From Streptomyces filamentosus (GTDB lineage Bacteria; Actinomycetota; Actinomycetes; Streptomycetales; Streptomycetaceae), in assembly GCF_014654895.1 (NCBI RefSeq), contig NZ_BNBE01000001.1, positions 1,054,001-1,118,000 on the forward strand: a DNA stretch of 64,000 nt, given 5' to 3'. The position numbers and the translations under genes were made by a program. The notes below the pieces were generated by a model. That model was not told the origin of the DNA and made no database searches. It saw only the letters and a list, made by a program, of their open reading frames with translations. Positions within the stretch are counted from its first letter, which is position 1, and each line of letters starts with the position of its first letter. Below, in pieces: positions 61,518 through 64,000 of this stretch.

Positions 61518-64000
61518 GTGCAGGGACGTTTCAAGAGGGATGGCGCGGGCTCCGCCCCGGCCCGCAAGGGCCGCGCGGAGGCTCCGGCGGAGCAGGAACC
61601 GCGTGCCGGGACCGATCGTGGTCCCGCGGCCCCGCACTCCGCCCAGCAGGCGCCCGGCCAGGGTGCCCAGGGCAGGAAGCGGGACAGGACCGCACGGCCG
61701 AACGGCGAGCCCGGCGAGGGCTCCGCACGCCGTTCCGGCCCGTCCGCCGCGCCCGGCGAGCAGGCCGGCGCGCCCGACGCCGGCGAGCGGCGCGGCGACA
61801 AGGGCGGCGCCCCGGCGGTCCCCGAGAACGCGGTCGGCCCCCGAATAGCCCTGCGCAACTGGCGCATCTCCACGCGCCTCGTGGCCCTGCTGACCCTCCC
61901 CGTGGTCGCGGCCACCTCCCTCGGCGGCATCCGCATCAGCGAGTCGCTCCAGGACATGGAGCAGCTCGACCACATGCAGCTGCTCACCAAGCTGACCCGT
62001 GAGGCGACCGGCCTCGCCCAGGCCCTCCAGGCCGAGCGCGACCTGTCCGCCGGTCCGCTGGCCAACGGCCGCCCGGCGAGCGACTACCAGGTCGCCAACC
62101 CGCGCCGGAACACGGACCGCAAGTACAACGCCTTCCTCGACGCCACCCGCGAGGTGCCCAGCGCCGCGGAGGACGAGGCGCTGCGGAGCATCCGCTCCAA
62201 CGTCAACACCATCGCCTCCCAGGTGCTGGACCTCCACAACATCCGGACGAACGCCTACAAGGGCGGCGTCTCGCACTCGGTGACGGTCGAGGCCTACAGC
62301 CGGCTCATCCGCTCGCTGCTCAGCCTGTCCCAGGACATGGCGCAGGCGACCAGCAACCCCGACATGATCAAGCGGACCCGCGCGCTCGCCGCGTTCTCGT
62401 CCGCCAAGGAGTACGCCTCCATCCAGCAGGCGATCATCGCGGGCGCCCTGCCGGCCAGCGACAAGACCTCCGGCCGGATCCAGCCCGGTGACCGCCTCTA
62501 CGGCGAGGCCGCGCTCAACGGCGAGAGCAACGCCTTCAAGTCCTTCACCGCGGTCTACGAGGCGACCGGCGGCCAGGCCACCGACCTCACCGACTCGCTG
62601 CGCTCCGGCAACCCCACGATCGTGGACGCCGAGAAGTACGCCGAGCGCGTGCTGAAGTCCGACGAGGCCATGCCCAGCGGCGCCAAGCGCGGCTACCTCA
62701 ACTTCACCGACGAGTACGAGACCAAGATCGCGGCCATGGGCCGCATCGAGAACGAACTCCTCGGCGACATGGAGACGATGGCGCGTGAGCTGCGGCAGGA
62801 GTCGCAGCGCGAGGCCATCATCAACGGTGCGCTGATCCTCCTCGTCCTCGGCGTCTCGCTCGTCGGCGCCTTCGTCGTGGCCCGGTCCATGATCCGCTCG
62901 CTGCGCCGCCTCCAGGACACCGCGACCAAGGTCGCCCAGGAACGCCTGCCCGAGCTGGTCAAGCAGCTCTCCGAGTCCGACCCGCAGGACGTCGACACCT
63001 CCGTCGAGTCCGTCGGCGTGCACTCCCGCGACGAGATCGGCCAGGTGGCCGCGGCCTTCGACGACGTGCACCGCGAGGCCGTCCGCCTCGCCGCCGAGCA
63101 GGCCCTCCTCCGGGGCAACGTCAACGCGATGTTCACCAACCTCTCGCGCCGTTCGCAGGGCCTCATCCAGCGCCAGCTCTCGCTCATCTCCGAGCTGGAG
63201 TCCCGCGAGGCCGACCCGGACCAGCTCTCCTCGCTCTTCAAGCTGGACCACCTCGCGACCCGTATGCGCCGGAACGGCGAGAACCTCCTCGTCCTCGCCG
63301 GCGAGGAGCCGGGCCGCCGGTGGACCCGCCCGGTCCCGCTGGTCGACGTGCTCCGCGCCGCCGCCTCCGAGGTGGAGCAGTACGAGCGCATCGAACTGGC
63401 CGCGGTCCCGGCGACGGACGTCGCCGGCCGGGTCGTCAACGACCTCGTGCACCTCCTCGCCGAGCTGCTGGAGAACGCCACCTCGTTCTCCTCCCCGCAG
63501 ACCAAGGTCCGGGTCACCGGTCACGCGCTGCCCGACGGCCGCGTGCTCGTCGAGATCCACGACACCGGCATCGGCCTCTCCCCCGAGGACCTGGCGGCGA
63601 TCAACGAGCGGCTCGCCTCGCCGCCCACCGTGGACGTCTCCGTCTCCCGCCGCATGGGCCTCTTCGTGGTCGGCCGCCTGTCCCTGCGGCACGGCATCCG
63701 GATCCAGCTGCGTCCGTCCGACTCGGGCGGCACCACCGCGCTCGTCATGCTGCCGGTCGACGTCGCCCAGGGCGGCCGCAAGCCGGCCCCGAAGACGGGT
63801 CCCGGCTCCCAGGGCCCGGCCCCGCAGGGCGGCAACGCCCCCGGCGGGCGGCTCCCCGGCGGCCCCGGCGCGGCCGGTGGTCCCGGTGCGGGCGGTCCCG
63901 GCGGTCGTCCGGGCCTCGGCGGTCCGGCGGCCCCGGCCGGCCGGCTCGGCGCCGGTCCCGGTGCCGCGCGTCCCCAGGTCGGTCCCGCGGGCGGTCCGCG
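61518..64000 (+). CDS. cvnA1: Conservon sensor protein CvnA (3' end outside window)
   Basis: CvnA is the membrane sensor of a conservon, a Streptomyces operon (cvnABCD) linking a histidine-kinase-like protein to roadblock and Ras-like GTPases. About 827 codons are visible. A charged disordered N-terminus (1-110) precedes TM1 (about 118-136, LVALLTLPVVAATSLGG), a NIT-type extracytoplasmic sensor domain (about 137-430), TM2 (AIINGALILLVLGVSLVGAFVV) and HAMP. The kinase part has LLAELLENATSFSSP (N box) and IHDTGIGLSPED (G box) but a non-standard dimerisation region (LFKLDHLATRMRRNGENLLVLA) without a canonical H box. The C-terminus becomes Gly/Pro-rich and runs off the window. The start is GTG at 61518 (MQGRFKRDG). 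Synteny with gltX suggests copy 1. Confidence 0.88.
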   Translation, partial: MQGRFKRDGAGSAPARKGRAEAPAEQEPRAGTDRGPAAPHSAQQAPGQGAQGRKRDRTARPNGEPGEGSARRSGPSAAPGEQAGAPDAGERRGDKGGAPAVPENAVGPRIALRNWRISTRLVALLTLPVVAATSLGGIRISESLQDMEQLDHMQLLTKLTREATGLAQALQAERDLSAGPLANGRPASDYQVANPRRNTDRKYNAFLDATREVPSAAEDEALRSIRSNVNTIASQVLDLHNIRTNAYKGGVSHSVTVEAYSRLIRSLLSLSQDMAQATSNPDMIKRTRALAAFSSAKEYASIQQAIIAGALPASDKTSGRIQPGDRLYGEAALNGESNAFKSFTAVYEATGGQATDLTDSLRSGNPTIVDAEKYAERVLKSDEAMPSGAKRGYLNFTDEYETKIAAMGRIENELLGDMETMARELRQESQREAIINGALILLVLGVSLVGAFVVARSMIRSLRRLQDTATKVAQERLPELVKQLSESDPQDVDTSVESVGVHSRDEIGQVAAAFDDVHREAVRLAAEQALLRGNVNAMFTNLSRRSQGLIQRQLSLISELESREADPDQLSSLFKLDHLATRMRRNGENLLVLAGEEPGRRWTRPVPLVDVLRAAASEVEQYERIELAAVPATDVAGRVVNDLVHLLAELLENATSFSSPQTKVRVTGHALPDGRVLVEIHDTGIGLSPEDLAAINERLASPPTVDVSVSRRMGLFVVGRLSLRHGIRIQLRPSDSGGTTALVMLPVDVAQGGRKPAPKTGPGSQGPAPQGGNAPGGRLPGGPGAAGGPGAGGPGGRPGLGGPAAPAGRLGAGPGAARPQVGPAGGP

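Overview
The window is chromosomal DNA of a Streptomyces. The evidence is GC content above 70 percent with a strong GC3 bias, four tandem type I signal peptidases beside rplS, the amtB-glnK-glnD set, hupS with a lysine-rich tail, ndgR/leuCD, nsdA, and the start of a conservon (cvnA1-like). Gene content and order match the S. coelicolor segment I recall as about SCO5544 to SCO5605, read right to left. This is core genome; the only mobile DNA I see is one IS element.

Layout. 1-4.1 kb: dprA (cut by the window edge), comM, yraN, a DUF2469 gene and a Nudix hydrolase. 4.1-11.3 kb: sipZ/Y/X/W, then the ribosomal operon rpsP-khpA-rimM-trmD-rplS (read right to left) and a SprT-like protein. 11.6-20.5 kb: a methyltransferase, an FtsH paralogue, ffh, glnD, glnK and amtB, with a GlnR-type operator upstream of amtB. 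20.9-23.8 kb: nsdA, split by a 1,401-bp IS701-family element that leaves a 4-bp CTAG duplication. 24.2-33.7 kb: a PrimPol-like protein, ftsY, a flavin monooxygenase, glcP, smc, a small coiled-coil protein and acylphosphatase. 33.9-44.5 kb: a CAP-domain exported protein, an HxlR regulator, mutM, rnc, rpmF, a YceD-like protein, a DivIVA-like protein, coaD, rsmD, recG and a DAK/FakA-like kinase. 44.8-52 kb: rpmB, thiD, thiL, an Lrp-type RAM protein, a DUF3515 lipoprotein, ddlA, gpsA, plsC, cofC and a small OB-like protein. 52-56.1 kb: hupS, a short conserved protein, leuD, leuC and divergent ndgR. 56.2-64 kb: a five-gene tRNA cluster (Gln-Glu-Glu-Gln-Glu), a HAD phosphatase, a DUF4241 protein, gltX, an FAH-family protein, a 65-aa repeat protein and divergent cvnA1, which runs off the end.

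Functional links. The SRP branch (ffh, ftsY) and the signal peptidases serve protein export. amtB-glnK-glnD is the GlnR-controlled nitrogen sensing set. gltX lies beside five tRNA-Glu/tRNA-Gln genes, which fits a non-discriminating GluRS feeding the transamidation route to Gln-tRNA. NdgR is divergent from its known target leuCD.

The most notable observation is the natural disruption of nsdA, a negative regulator of sporulation and antibiotic production in S. coelicolor. Its two halves join in frame once the IS and one CTAG copy are removed. The IS transposase itself carries an apparent one-base deletion near its C-terminus.
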